Below the pieces are notes generated by a model. It did not search any database, had not been told where the DNA came from, and saw only the letters and a program-made list of their open reading frames with translations. From positions 1-64,000 of the forward strand of contig UREA01000001.1 of assembly GCA_900546715.1 (NCBI GenBank): a stretch of DNA of 64,000 bases, in the 5' to 3' direction. The position numbers and the translations under genes were made by a program. The stretch's first letter is position 1. Each line of letters begins with the position of its first letter. The DNA comes from an uncultured Mycoplasmatota bacterium. GTDB taxonomy: Bacteria; Bacillota_I; Bacilli_A; RF39; UBA660. This document shows, piece after piece, positions 40,693 through 50,503 of this stretch.

Positions 40693-41580
40693 TTAATGGT
40701 GATGATGTGTAGTATTTTTAATATTTTTTACTTCACAATCTAATTCATCGCATTTAGAGTCTTTAGATTCTATTTCAATAGTACTATGAACTATGCCATG
40801 TTCTTCTAATTCTTTTTTTAACTCTTTTTTAACTTTTTCAAAGTCTTTAGTATTAATTACAGCATGAATAGTAGCATAGTTATTAACACCATCCATACTC
40901 CAAATATGAATATGATGAATATCACTAACATTTTTAACTTTTAATAGTTCTTTTTTTAAGGCATCAATATCCACATTTTTAGGAGTTTTTACTAAAAATA
41001 AGTCTAATACTGATTTTAAATTTTCTAGAGCATGAATTAAAATATAAATTGCAATGATTATACTTATTATGGAATCTATATAAGTTATATCAGTAAATTT
41101 CATAAGAATGGAACCAATAAATACTATAACCCAACCAAGAACATCTTCAAGCATATGCAAGTTTACTGATTTTTGATTTAGAGAATCTCCTTCTCTTGTC
41201 TTGTAAGCTGCGATAAAATTTACTACAATACCAATAATTGAAATAATAATCATGCCATTATAATTAATATCCGCTCTATTAAATAATCTATCTACAGCCC
41301 CGATGATTACAATAATAGAACCAACAAGTAAAAATGTTGTAGTAATTAAAGCCCCTAGTACTGAATAACGAATGTAGCCATAAGTATATTTATAATCGGC
41401 TTTCTTTTTACTTTTACGCTCTAAAAAATAGGAAAGACCAATACTAAAAGCATCGATAAAATCATGAAAGGCATCAGATATAATGGCAATACTATTAGTT
41501 AGTATTCCCCCGATAATTTCAAAAATAGAAAAACCTAAATTAAGTAAAAAAGCTACTAAAATGTTTTTATCAGTCTTCAT
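40693..41580 (-). CDS. Cation diffusion facilitator (CzcD-like)
   Basis: Zn2+/Cd2+/Co2+ exporter. Six membrane helices with metal-site residues in helix 2 (SDAFHDFIDA) and helix 5 (LHMLEDVLGW), and a C-terminal cytoplasmic domain (HHIHIWSMDG). It ends in a His-rich tail (THHHH) and a Cys pair that may bind metal. Its start overlaps the end of the TetR gene by 11 bases, so the regulator and pump form one operon. Confidence 0.93.
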   Translation of the reverse strand: MKTDKNILVAFLLNLGFSIFEIIGGILTNSIAIISDAFHDFIDAFSIGLSYFLERKSKKKADYKYTYGYIRYSVLGALITTTFLLVGSIIVIIGAVDRLFNRADINYNGMIIISIIGIVVNFIAAYKTREGDSLNQKSVNLHMLEDVLGWVIVFIGSILMKFTDITYIDSIISIIIAIYILIHALENLKSVLDLFLVKTPKNVDIDALKKELLKVKNVSDIHHIHIWSMDGVNNYATIHAVINTKDFEKVKKELKKELEEHGIVHSTIEIESKDSKCDELDCEVKNIKNTTHHHH

Positions 41581-42172
41581 ATATATCCTCCATCATATAT
41601 TCTATCAAATTAATTGTTTCATCAATCATGTAATTATAATTAAAATCTTCATGTTGATGATAAATTATTTCATGAGACATATTATCAATTAAATGAATCA
41701 TTAAATGCACTCTTTCTTTTAAGTTTGGTCTTTCAGGAAATTTAGCTATAAACTTTTCGGTAACTGCTATTTCATTAGAACTAAATATAGCAAAAACATC
41801 TTTATCTAAACAACTCATCGACATAAGTTCTTGATGAGCATTTCTAGTTAATGTATGAACATTGATAGTTTCTTCAATTATTTGTTTTAATACTTTTTTA
41901 AAGTTATTTCTAGTAATTGTTACATTATCTAATATATCTAACATTGGAAACATAATTTCTTTCATATGTTTATTAGCACCCGCAACAAAGATATCTAATT
42001 TATCTTTAAAATATTGATAAATTATACCTGTTGAAACCCCGGCAGCAGCTGCAATATCTATGCAAGTTACATTATGATATCCTTTTTCACACATAAGACG
42101 AAAACCGACATCTATTATTTTTTCTTTTTTTTTTAAAGAAGATTCTTTTACTGGAATTCTAACATTACCCAT
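41570..42172 (-). CDS. TetR-family regulator of the cation exporter
   Basis: 200 residues. N-terminal TetR helix-turn-helix (GFRLMCEKGYHNVTCIDIAA then GVSTGIIYQYFKDK) and an all-helical C-terminal domain ending with several His and Glu that could bind metal (SHEIIYHQHEDF). It overlaps the CDF gene and therefore probably controls it; metal sensing is inference. Confidence 0.9.
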   Translation of the reverse strand: MGNVRIPVKESSLKKKEKIIDVGFRLMCEKGYHNVTCIDIAAAAGVSTGIIYQYFKDKLDIFVAGANKHMKEIMFPMLDILDNVTITRNNFKKVLKQIIEETINVHTLTRNAHQELMSMSCLDKDVFAIFSSNEIAVTEKFIAKFPERPNLKERVHLMIHLIDNMSHEIIYHQHEDFNYNYMIDETINLIEYMMEDIYED

Positions 42173-42180
42173 TGTTACAC

Positions 42181-43098
42181 CTATTTTAGGAAGCCTGTAA
42201 TTATAGCTTCTTCAGCAGTCTTTTCACTCATTCCTAAAGACATAAGTTTTAATAATTGTTCTCCCGCAATTTTACCAATTGCTGCTTCATGAATTAGGTT
42301 AGCATCAACACTTTTTGCATAAATCTCGGGTATCGCTAAAACATTACCATTATCTTTAAGAATGGCATCACATTCAACATGAGCATAACACTTGGTATTA
42401 CCTGCAACTTTAGAAATAAACTCTTGATAAGAAGAATCTGTAGCAACTGATCTTGATACTACATGAGTACTAGAATCCTCCCCATTTAATTCAATATTAA
42501 ATTCTGTTTTAGCAATGTTTGAATTATTAGTAAGTATTTTTTCATTAATAACTAATGTAGCATTTTGATCAAGTTCAGCGTAAGTTTTTCTAAAAGTATC
42601 ATCTACTCCTTTAATTTGGGTAGTATTCATCGTCATAGATGAATCTTTTTTCATATATATTTCCGTTGTGGGATTAAGAATTCTTTTACCATTTCCACTA
42701 CCTTCGCCGTAATGTTTTTCCGTATACTTAACAGTGGAATTTTCGCTTAAGAAAAAGCGATGTATTCCATCATGCTTGCTATCTTCATGTAAATCATTAT
42801 GAATACCACAACCAGCAAGTATTATCACATTAGCATTTTTGCCAATATAAAAATCATTATAAACGACATCATTTAAACCACTTTTAGTAAGAAGTACGGG
42901 AATATGAACTATTCCAAATTTAGTATCATCTTTAATATAGACATTAATACCGTTTTTATCAGTTTTAGATTCTATTTCAATATATGGTGATACTTTTCTT
43001 CTAGTAGACTTTCCATCTACTCTTATGTTATAAGCATCAGCCTCTTCATATTTAGATTGATCAAGAACACTCAATAATTTATCTTCTACTTTATTCAT
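42181..43098 (-). CDS. SufB/SufD-family Fe-S scaffold, short form
   Basis: 305 residues of the SufBD beta-helix domain: YIEIESKTDKNGI, the middle AGCGIHNDLHEDSKHDGIHR and the C-terminal helix IGKIAGEQLLKLMSLGMSEK. It lacks the long N-terminal domain of SufB (over 450 residues). Together with the SufC-like ATPase just upstream it makes a two-gene C-B unit without sufS, sufU or sufD, like the minimal SMS type described for archaea and some anaerobes. It starts within the SufC-like gene's last codons. Confidence 0.88.
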   Translation of the reverse strand: MNKVEDKLLSVLDQSKYEEADAYNIRVDGKSTRRKVSPYIEIESKTDKNGINVYIKDDTKFGIVHIPVLLTKSGLNDVVYNDFYIGKNANVIILAGCGIHNDLHEDSKHDGIHRFFLSENSTVKYTEKHYGEGSGNGKRILNPTTEIYMKKDSSMTMNTTQIKGVDDTFRKTYAELDQNATLVINEKILTNNSNIAKTEFNIELNGEDSSTHVVSRSVATDSSYQEFISKVAGNTKCYAHVECDAILKDNGNVLAIPEIYAKSVDANLIHEAAIGKIAGEQLLKLMSLGMSEKTAEEAIITGFLK

Positions 43099-43798
43099 TA
43101 TTTACCACCCCACAACATTCACTTGTTACAATTAATGGCATCATTTCATCCTTACTACCAATCTTACTAATCTTGCCATTTTCTAAGAGTATTATTTCAT
43201 CAGCAATATCCAGAATTCTTTCTTGATGAGTTATTACTAAAGTTACGCCATTATTAGTTTTTTCTAATTCCTTAAATATATTGTTTAGGGCTTTAAAGCT
43301 CCATAAATCAATACCCGCTTCGGGTTCATCGAATATGGCTACTTTAGGATTTCTCGCTAAAATGCTAGCTATTTCTATCCGTTTTAATTCGCCGCCAGAT
43401 AAGGAATTATCAATTTCCCTATCTACATAATCTTTAGCACATAATCCTACTTTAGCTAAATATTTACAAGCATCCATTCTATTGATATCCTTATTCATAG
43501 CAAATTTAAGCAAATCAAAAACTGTAATACCTTTAAATTTTACTGGTTGTTGAAAAGCAAAAGCTATCCCCATATTAGCTCTTTCGGTTATATTTTTATT
43601 AGTAATATCTTCGCCATTATAAAGAATACTACCACTAGTTGGTTCTATTAACCCCATAATTATTTTGGCAAGTGTTGATTTACCACTACCATTAGGTCCA
43701 GTAAGAGCATAAAATTTAGTATCATCTAATTTTAAATTTATATTATCTAAAATTTTTTTATTATCTTTTATAAAACTTATATTTTTTAATTCTATCAT
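43091..43798 (-). CDS. SufC-like Fe-S assembly ATPase
   Basis: ABC-type ATPase that works with SufBD scaffolds. Walker A LTGPNGSGKSTLAKIIMG, signature NSLSGGELKRIEIASIL, Walker B VAIFDEPEAGIDLWSF, H-loop VITHQERIL. It ends with two adjacent cysteines (SECCGVV), unusual for SufC. The start used here has AAAGGAAT upstream; eight upstream codons are excluded. First gene of the two-gene Suf-like operon. Confidence 0.92.
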   Translation of the reverse strand: MIELKNISFIKDNKKILDNINLKLDDTKFYALTGPNGSGKSTLAKIIMGLIEPTSGSILYNGEDITNKNITERANMGIAFAFQQPVKFKGITVFDLLKFAMNKDINRMDACKYLAKVGLCAKDYVDREIDNSLSGGELKRIEIASILARNPKVAIFDEPEAGIDLWSFKALNNIFKELEKTNNGVTLVITHQERILDIADEIILLENGKISKIGSKDEMMPLIVTSECCGVVNNE

Positions 43799-43896
43799 GT
43801 TATTCCTTTCTATGTGAAACATATTTCATATTAATTATATAATCTATTATATATATAGTCAAGAAATTTATAACAAAAAAGAGCTATTGCTTTAAC

Positions 43897-44352
43897 TTAT
43901 AACTTATATTCAATTTTCTCTAAATCTAGTAAATATTTTTTTCTATCTAGACCATATGCAAAACCCGTAAGACTTTTATCTTTACCAAGTACTCTATGAC
44001 AAGGAATAATAATAGCTATCTTATTTTTGCCAACAGCATTACCAACAGCTCTAGCAGATGTATTTAGTTTTTTAGCAATATCGCCATAACTTGTATATTT
44101 TCCATATTCTATATTTTCTAAAAATTGCCATACTTTTATTTGATATGATGTTCCTCTAAATTTAACGGGTATTTTAAAGTTAGGATTTTTTCCTGCAAAA
44201 TAAATATCTAACCATTTTTTAGTTTCATCAAAAATTTTTAAATCAGTTATAATACTAGGAATATGTTCATCAAAATATAATCCCATTAAATATACTCCAT
44301 CGCTTTCTAAAACAATATTTCCAATACTTGATAAATAAATATTATAATACAT
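43897..44352 (-). CDS. ogt: Methylated-DNA--protein-cysteine methyltransferase
   Basis: Repairs O6-alkylguanine by moving the alkyl group to its own Cys. The active-site motif is IIPCHRVLGKDKSLTGFAYG; KVWQFLENIEYGKYTSYGDI is the helix-turn-helix that inserts into DNA. 151 residues, the normal Ogt length. The gene stands two bases after the ABC permease gene in the same direction. Confidence 0.95.
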   Translation of the reverse strand: MYYNIYLSSIGNIVLESDGVYLMGLYFDEHIPSIITDLKIFDETKKWLDIYFAGKNPNFKIPVKFRGTSYQIKVWQFLENIEYGKYTSYGDIAKKLNTSARAVGNAVGKNKIAIIIPCHRVLGKDKSLTGFAYGLDRKKYLLDLEKIEYKL

Positions 44353-44354
44353 AA

Positions 44355-45917
44355 TTACCTCAATCTAAATGTCTTCGGTGCTAATTTATAAACTAAAATT
44401 AGTGATACCAAAGAATAGATAATGGCAAAAGCAATCATAATTATACCAAAAGTTAATGATGAAACTTCTATATCAGATATATAGTAACATACCCAATAAG
44501 TAATAAGACTAGCAATAGTAAACGAAGCACTTTTCATCTCCATTCCTATATTATAAGGTTGAAGTAAATAATAAAGAACTAAATTATGTACTGAGAAAAA
44601 TATTGACATCGATAATATTGAGAAGAATATTACGGCGTATGTAATTAGTGATGCACCACCACTTACAAAAAGAATAATAGAAATCATTAAACTAAGAGTT
44701 AACGCCGGTATTAAGTTTAGTATTATTAAAGTCTTTAATCTTTCTCTAAATAAAGAAAGTAAAGTTTGGGGTTGTCTAAAAAAGCGATAACTAAGCATTG
44801 AATGATCACAATTCATAAACATAGCATTAGTAACGGCTTTGCCGGTATTAATAAAATACATTAAAAGTAAAACAAAAGGTAAGTAATTTAAAATAATTTT
44901 ATTAGCACCACTTTTAAATTCTGGGAAAATATAAAGTAAAACAATTAAAATAAGACCAATAATAAATATACCTGTTGTTGTTTTTTTAGCACTTTTAAGT
45001 AATATTTTACTATGTCTTTTAACAAACAAATCATGAAAATATTGAAAACCGGATTTTTCACTAGTAATACTTGTATCTACACTAATTTGTTTTAAGTTAG
45101 TACTTATTTGAGCATCTCTTTGTACAGCAAAATTATCCAAAAATACATTATCTTTATTTAATAACTTTTTATATAATTTAGCATAATTTGGATAAGTAAT
45201 AACTTTTTTAATAGATATTATTCCAAGTATAAAGATAATACTTGCAAAAATCCAAAATACATATTCCGGCATAATTAAATCAAAATAAGGCAACCCATAA
45301 GCAAGGCCTAAAAAGAGGATTATCAATAAACAATATAAAAGCCATGATTCTGGTTTATTTTCATTAATTACTTTACCACTTTTCTTCATGCGATAAAAAT
45401 AAAAGTTAACTGCAATAAATTTAAACATTACTGTTAAAGTAACCAATAAACCTGCATAATACCAAGGAATAGATGTAAGTAAAAGTAATGCTACTAATTC
45501 CCCAATAAATATGCCTCCGATGAAAAATAGAAAAGCTCCAATTGTATGTGAGTAAGCATCCATCCTCATTAAAACAAGCATATAATATTTATCTTTAGTA
45601 GGATTAAATATTTCGGTATTAATAAAACTACCAAGGATTGCTAAAAAAATAAATATTTGCATTAATTCTAAATAATTTGCTTCCGTATTAAATGGAAATA
45701 TTAAAAAGAAATAAATATACAATAATTTATAACCAAATATTTTAATAATATTATAAATTATACTAATTATAATACTTATTATTTTGAATATTTTATATTT
45801 ATAAAATTCACTTGGAATAAGTTTTCCTATTAAAGGAATTCTTGATATATTATAAATAAGTTCATTAACAATATAAGCATTTTTCACCCTAAATGATATT
45901 AAAAAATTATTCAGCAT
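44355..45917 (-). CDS. ABC exporter permease (YthQ-like)
   Basis: About 520 residues with ten to twelve membrane helices, and a long cytoplasmic loop (about 260-310) with DNVFLDNFAVQRDAQISTN. The size and layout match the large permeases of the YthP/YthQ type. AAGGTG precedes the ATG; a GTG three codons upstream is also possible. It overlaps the end of the ATPase gene by about ten bases. The substrate is unknown. Confidence 0.85.
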   Translation of the reverse strand: MLNNFLISFRVKNAYIVNELIYNISRIPLIGKLIPSEFYKYKIFKIISIIISIIYNIIKIFGYKLLYIYFFLIFPFNTEANYLELMQIFIFLAILGSFINTEIFNPTKDKYYMLVLMRMDAYSHTIGAFLFFIGGIFIGELVALLLLTSIPWYYAGLLVTLTVMFKFIAVNFYFYRMKKSGKVINENKPESWLLYCLLIILFLGLAYGLPYFDLIMPEYVFWIFASIIFILGIISIKKVITYPNYAKLYKKLLNKDNVFLDNFAVQRDAQISTNLKQISVDTSITSEKSGFQYFHDLFVKRHSKILLKSAKKTTTGIFIIGLILIVLLYIFPEFKSGANKIILNYLPFVLLLMYFINTGKAVTNAMFMNCDHSMLSYRFFRQPQTLLSLFRERLKTLIILNLIPALTLSLMISIILFVSGGASLITYAVIFFSILSMSIFFSVHNLVLYYLLQPYNIGMEMKSASFTIASLITYWVCYYISDIEVSSLTFGIIMIAFAIIYSLVSLILVYKLAPKTFRLR

Positions 45918-46614
45918 CTTCTTCACCTTTTAAGACATTAATAATTTTTTCTTTAAATTTAGCATTATTAAGATTACTTTTACTAACACGCTCAAGCATT
46001 CCATTATTAAGTACTACTATTTCATCACATAAATCTAGGGCTAATTCTAAAATATGTGTTGAAAATATTAAAATGCGATTTTCTTTAGTTTTCTTAAGTA
46101 GCTCTTTCATTTCTTCAGCAACAACTACATCAAAACTAGTGAGTGGTTCATCTAATAGTAAAATACTAGGGTTAGCAATAATATTTACTAACATTTGCAT
46201 TTTATTTTTCATTCCATGAGAATAATCTTTCATAAGTTTATATCTATCACTTACATCAAGTTTAATTAAATCAAAATATTCATCAATACTTTTTAAATCA
46301 GTTATTTTATCTTTATTAATATCAATAAAAAATTTCAAAAATTCTCTACCTGTTAAAAACTCTGGAACAACAGGAGTAGATAAAACATAACCAATATCAC
46401 TAGCTTCAACCTTACGGTTTTCTTTATCTTCTATAAAAAAGGAACCATTATCAATTTCTAAATCTTCATTCAAGCAGTTAAAAAGAGTCGTTTTTCCTGC
46501 ACCATTACGACCGAGTAGTCCATAAATTTTACCACTTTCAAATTCAAAGTTAATATCTTTTAAGACCTCTTTGGTCCCAAATTTCTTTTCTAAATTTTTA
46601 ATTACCAATTTCAT
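45907..46614 (-). CDS. ABC transporter ATP-binding protein
   Basis: 235 residues. Walker A LLGRNGAGKTTLFNCLN, signature DYSHGMKNKMQMLVNI, Walker B LLLDEPLTSFDVVVA and H-loop FSTHILELALD are intact. The signature is YSHGMKN rather than LSGGQ, common in ABC-2 exporter subunits. It overlaps the permease gene downstream, its likely partner. Confidence 0.92.
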   Translation of the reverse strand: MKLVIKNLEKKFGTKEVLKDINFEFESGKIYGLLGRNGAGKTTLFNCLNEDLEIDNGSFFIEDKENRKVEASDIGYVLSTPVVPEFLTGREFLKFFIDINKDKITDLKSIDEYFDLIKLDVSDRYKLMKDYSHGMKNKMQMLVNIIANPSILLLDEPLTSFDVVVAEEMKELLKKTKENRILIFSTHILELALDLCDEIVVLNNGMLERVSKSNLNNAKFKEKIINVLKGEEDAE

Positions 46615-46650
46615 ATAAACATCACTTGTTTAGTATACCATATTTTAGCT

Positions 46651-46682
46651 AAAAGAAAAAGAGATTATATTTCTACAATCTC
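46651..46682 (-). terminator. Terminator of the DUF362 gene
   Basis: GAGATT and AATCTC pair around the stop codon region, followed by TTTTTCTTTT on the minus strand. Confidence 0.6.
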
Positions 46683-47543
46683 ATATTCACGACTACCAAC
46701 GCCTTCTTCCTCTGCTGCTTCAACAGTGTGTACTCCATGAAGTGATTCGATTCTCTCAATTAACTTATCCTTGCCAGGATCAGCTCTATTATAAACAATA
46801 TCTAGACAAGCTTGGTCAACTGCAACAGGGTCAAGGCTTGCAAGAATACCTACATCTTTCATACATGGTTCTGTTGCATTACCATCGCAATCACAATCAA
46901 CTGATATGTTTTTCATTACATTGATATATACTGCATTACCATTAAAGTGAGCAACAACACTTGATGCCGCATCGGCCATAGCTTCTAGAAATCTATCTTG
47001 TTCTGGTAAATTATTAAATAATTCATATTGATTATCAGTTTCTCCAGCAGTATGAATTAAAGTTTTACCAGCAGAAGATGCACAACCAATTGAAAGTTGT
47101 TTTAGTGCTCCACCATAGCCACCCATAGCATGACCTTTAAAATGAGATAATACAAGTAAAGAATCATAATTAGCTAAATTTTTACCAACATAATTTTTAT
47201 GCAAAACTTTACCATTTGGAACATCTAATTCTAAATCGGGTCCTTCAGCATCCATTAAGTCAAACGGAAAATATTTTTCCCATTCATGTTCTTTAATTAA
47301 CTCACGATGTTTTTCTGTAGTATTTCTAGCACCTGCATAAGCCGTATTACATTCAACTACAGTACCATTTACATGATTAACTAAATCTTTAACAAATTCT
47401 GGTCTCAAATAATTTTTATTACCGGCTTCACCAGAATGCATTTTAACAGCAACTTTGCCATCTAATTTTTTACCTAATGCTTCATAAATTTTAATTAAAG
47501 CATCACTACTAATTTCTTTTGTAAAATAAACTTTTGATTTCAC
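46665..47543 (-). CDS. DUF362-family protein, single domain
   Basis: 292 residues of the DUF362 domain: KVAVKMHSGEAGNKNYLRPE, VVECNTAYAGARNTTEKH, LLVLSHFKGHAMGGYGGALK and a Cys-rich bit (VDCDCDGNATEPCMKDVGIL) near the C-terminus, which might carry an Fe-S site. Longer relatives have an extra ferredoxin domain that is absent here. The family may act in electron transfer; no reaction is known. It is a single-gene unit with its own terminator. Confidence 0.85.
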   Translation of the reverse strand: MKSKVYFTKEISSDALIKIYEALGKKLDGKVAVKMHSGEAGNKNYLRPEFVKDLVNHVNGTVVECNTAYAGARNTTEKHRELIKEHEWEKYFPFDLMDAEGPDLELDVPNGKVLHKNYVGKNLANYDSLLVLSHFKGHAMGGYGGALKQLSIGCASSAGKTLIHTAGETDNQYELFNNLPEQDRFLEAMADAASSVVAHFNGNAVYINVMKNISVDCDCDGNATEPCMKDVGILASLDPVAVDQACLDIVYNRADPGKDKLIERIESLHGVHTVEAAEEEGVGSREYEIVEI

Positions 47544-47596
47544 TTTTCATCCCTCCAAATTCATTTTAACACTTAAAGCAGACTCCAAGTCAAGAT

Positions 47597-48559
47597 TTAT
47601 TTTTTAAACTCGTCACTTATTTGTTCTTTATTTTCCTTTGTATATCCTTTTAAAGAATCCGGTAAAATACTCACTAAATCTTGATAAAGCTTCCCATAAG
47701 CATTTTCATATTCCTCATTAAATTTATGAACTATTCCCACATTATATTTAATATTATCCTTTGTTAAAATAAATATACTTCGCTCATCAACTTTCTTTTT
47801 TACTCTAGCTTCATATGGATAAAACCAAAGTATTTCATCTAACTTTATAATATATAGTTTAGGTTTATAATTAATTAAATAATTTTTAGTAATAATTGTG
47901 TGACATATTGTATTATGATTACTACTATTTAATTCTTTATCAGTTATTACTTTTAATACTTTTCTTCTTCTAATTATTTTAATTACATTTATTAATATGA
48001 AAAGTATGCCCACCAAAAACAAAGGTATAACTAAAGTGGTTACTTGTTTTAAAATATAATCATTAGTCAAAGTAGTATCTAAATAATATTTGCCAATAAC
48101 TTCATCAATTGTACTTGCATTAACATCTACATCCATTTCAATTAAATAATCAAGGGCATAATTTTTAATTTCTGCAGGTATTTCTTTTGTTCTTCCCTTG
48201 ATTATAACACTTTTTGGTTCTTCAGCATCAGCATTATAAGTATATTCATGTATTTCCTTTAAATTATTAAATTCATTATCATCAAGCACAACTACAAATA
48301 TATTATCATTACTATCAAATACCAAATAAAACCTTTCTAACTCACCAGATTCATTTAAAGTTGCAAAATAATCAGTAAGAAGTGTTACTTCAACATCAGA
48401 AGCAGCATATTCTTTATCTACTTCATTTAAATAAGCTACATCTTCATTTTTTAAATAACTATTTAACAGCAGATAGAATCCTAATGAAGTAAAACATATA
48501 ATAATTCCTAAAATTAATAAAATTTTCTTAACTTTAACTATTTTTTTAAATTCTTTCAT
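47597..48559 (-). CDS. Two-helix membrane protein of unknown function
   Basis: 320 residues. One membrane helix at the start, an outer domain (~residues 35-170) and a second helix (IPLFLVGILFILINVIKIIR) followed by a ~120-residue cytoplasmic domain containing KLDEILWFYPYEARVKKK. It recalls the DUF6709 group, which I cannot confirm. Located just downstream of the histidine kinase gene with 45 bases between. Confidence 0.7.
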   Translation of the reverse strand: MKEFKKIVKVKKILLILGIIICFTSLGFYLLLNSYLKNEDVAYLNEVDKEYAASDVEVTLLTDYFATLNESGELERFYLVFDSNDNIFVVVLDDNEFNNLKEIHEYTYNADAEEPKSVIIKGRTKEIPAEIKNYALDYLIEMDVDVNASTIDEVIGKYYLDTTLTNDYILKQVTTLVIPLFLVGILFILINVIKIIRRRKVLKVITDKELNSSNHNTICHTIITKNYLINYKPKLYIIKLDEILWFYPYEARVKKKVDERSIFILTKDNIKYNVGIVHKFNEEYENAYGKLYQDLVSILPDSLKGYTKENKEQISDEFKK

Positions 48560-48604
48560 TTTGCCTCCGCAATTATTATACTAAATAATTAATATTTAAG
48601 CAAA

Positions 48605-49789
48605 TTACTTATAATACCTTATTATAAATTTTGTTCCCTTATTAACTTCCGATTTAACTATAATTTTTCCATTATCTTTAGTAATTATCTCTTTAGCTAA
48701 AGATAATCCAATTCCAAAATTATTACTATTAGTACTACTTCCTTTATAAAACCTTTCAAAAATTCTATTTTTTTCTTTCTCGCTCATCCCTAAACCTTCA
48801 TCTTCTATAATAATTTCTGTGTATAAAGATTTATCTTTAAAACTAATATATATATTTTTATCATTTAGTGTATGTTCTATAGCATTTTTTATTATATTAC
48901 TTATTGCCTCACTCTCCCATTTATAATCTCCAATAAATTCTACATCATTTGCTCCACTTACATGAATATTGATATTTTTAACTTCTCTAATTACATCAAG
49001 ATTCTTCATACACTCTAAAATTAATTTTTTTACATTAATATCATCCTTTTTAAAAGTTATTACATTGGCATCAAACCTAGATAATTTAAGTAAAACAATA
49101 ACTAAATAATTGATATTATCAACTTGTCTTTTAATATCATTTAAAAACTCCAGTTCTGTTTTCTTATCAACTTCTTCATCACACAAATTATCAACAAGAA
49201 TTGCTATTGATGTAAGTGGTGTTTTTAATTGATGCGAAATATTAGCTAAATTTTCTTTTAAAGTAATTTTATCAAGATATTCGCGACTTGCCATTTCTCT
49301 TAACATTACTGTTGTTGTATAGATCTCATTTTTAAGTATTGATAAAATTCCTTCACTATTTAAATCAATTTTTAAATCATAATTTCCCCGATTTAATTCT
49401 TTTAAATAATCAATAATTTTATCAAGTTCTCTTTTTTCTTTTTTATCATAGAAAAAAATTAATAAAAATATAACTATAGATATTATTAATAACACTATAC
49501 TATTAATAATTAAATTACGATAAAAATTATCATTAATGCTTTTAAGTACTCCCATAGAATTTATATCAATGCCAAAACTTGCTAAAATATCACTAGCCTC
49601 ATTATCAAAACTATTAATAATTTCAATTATTTCTTCTTCCGTTACATCTGGATAGTTTTTAACTACTTCACTAATTATATTATTAGTAAAATTATTAGTA
49701 ATTCTAACATAACTTTTATAATCTACAAAAGAAATTATAAAAAATGTAATTACAACAACTATCCATACTATAATAAAATGTTTTTTCAT
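48605..49789 (-). CDS. Sensor histidine kinase
   Basis: 394 residues: membrane helix, ~80-residue extracellular sensor with DVTEEEIIEIINSF, second helix, then dimerisation helix with the phosphorylated His in NISHQLKTPLTSI, N-box NIIKNAIEHT, G1 IEDEGLGMS, F-box FERFYKG, G2 GIGLSLAKEI. It overlaps its response regulator gene by ATGA. The signal is unknown; ABC and surface-protein genes nearby could be targets. Confidence 0.93.
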   Translation of the reverse strand: MKKHFIIVWIVVVITFFIISFVDYKSYVRITNNFTNNIISEVVKNYPDVTEEEIIEIINSFDNEASDILASFGIDINSMGVLKSINDNFYRNLIINSIVLLIISIVIFLLIFFYDKKEKRELDKIIDYLKELNRGNYDLKIDLNSEGILSILKNEIYTTTVMLREMASREYLDKITLKENLANISHQLKTPLTSIAILVDNLCDEEVDKKTELEFLNDIKRQVDNINYLVIVLLKLSRFDANVITFKKDDINVKKLILECMKNLDVIREVKNINIHVSGANDVEFIGDYKWESEAISNIIKNAIEHTLNDKNIYISFKDKSLYTEIIIEDEGLGMSEKEKNRIFERFYKGSSTNSNNFGIGLSLAKEIITKDNGKIIVKSEVNKGTKFIIRYYK

Positions 49790-50430
49790 ACATCCACCCG
49801 ATAACCTAAGCCTTTTATTGTTTTAATAATATCACTACCTAATTTCTCTCTAATTCTTTTAATATAAACAGTTAAGGTATTATCTTCAACAAAATTACCT
49901 GAGATATCCCAAATTTGTTCCATAATTATTTCTCTAGTTACAATTCTATTTAAATTTTGAAATAGTAATAATAAAATACGATATTCTAAACTAGTAAATA
50001 TTACTTCTACATTATCTACATATACCCTAGCAGCATCAGTATCAATAACTATATTTTTAACTTTAATTAAATTATTATCTTTATTCTTTCTAATTATTTT
50101 ATTTATTCTAGAAAGTAATTCTTTAGCCCTAAAAGGTTTAACCATATAATCTTCTACCCCATTATCTAGGGCATCACTAATTACATCTTCATCATCTTTA
50201 GCAGTTAAGACTAAAGTTGGTTTATTAGTTAGAGTCTTTTTAAAGAAATCAATACCATCACCATCAGGTAACATTAAATCAAGTATTATTAAATTATAAT
50301 TATTTTCTAAATACTTTTTAGCATCACTCAAAGTACTAACAACATCTACATCAAAATTATGTTGTTTTAATAAATAGACAATTCCTTTAATAATAAACTC
50401 ATTATCTTCGATTAATAATATTTTATACAT
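49786..50430 (-). CDS. OmpR-family response regulator
   Basis: Receiver domain with acidic pocket (IEDN), phosphorylated Asp in IILDLMLPDGDG and Lys in VKPF, followed by a winged helix domain (NRIVTREIIMEQIWDISGNF then YIKRIREKLG). About 214 residues. Two upstream codons are excluded: ATG at 50430 has GTGTGAT nearby. Partner of the kinase with overlapping ATGA. Confidence 0.93.
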   Translation of the reverse strand: MYKILLIEDNEFIIKGIVYLLKQHNFDVDVVSTLSDAKKYLENNYNLIILDLMLPDGDGIDFFKKTLTNKPTLVLTAKDDEDVISDALDNGVEDYMVKPFRAKELLSRINKIIRKNKDNNLIKVKNIVIDTDAARVYVDNVEVIFTSLEYRILLLLFQNLNRIVTREIIMEQIWDISGNFVEDNTLTVYIKRIREKLGSDIIKTIKGLGYRVDV

Positions 50431-50470
50431 AAGCAATCACACTTATATTTTAACAAATTTAATAGAATAT

Positions 50471-50500
50471 TAAAACTGATAAATGAAATTATCAGTTTTA
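50471..50500 (-). terminator. Surface-protein gene terminator
   Basis: TAAAACTGATAA and TTATCAGTTTTA form a 12-bp stem after the stop codon. Confidence 0.7.
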
Positions 50501-50503
50501 ATG

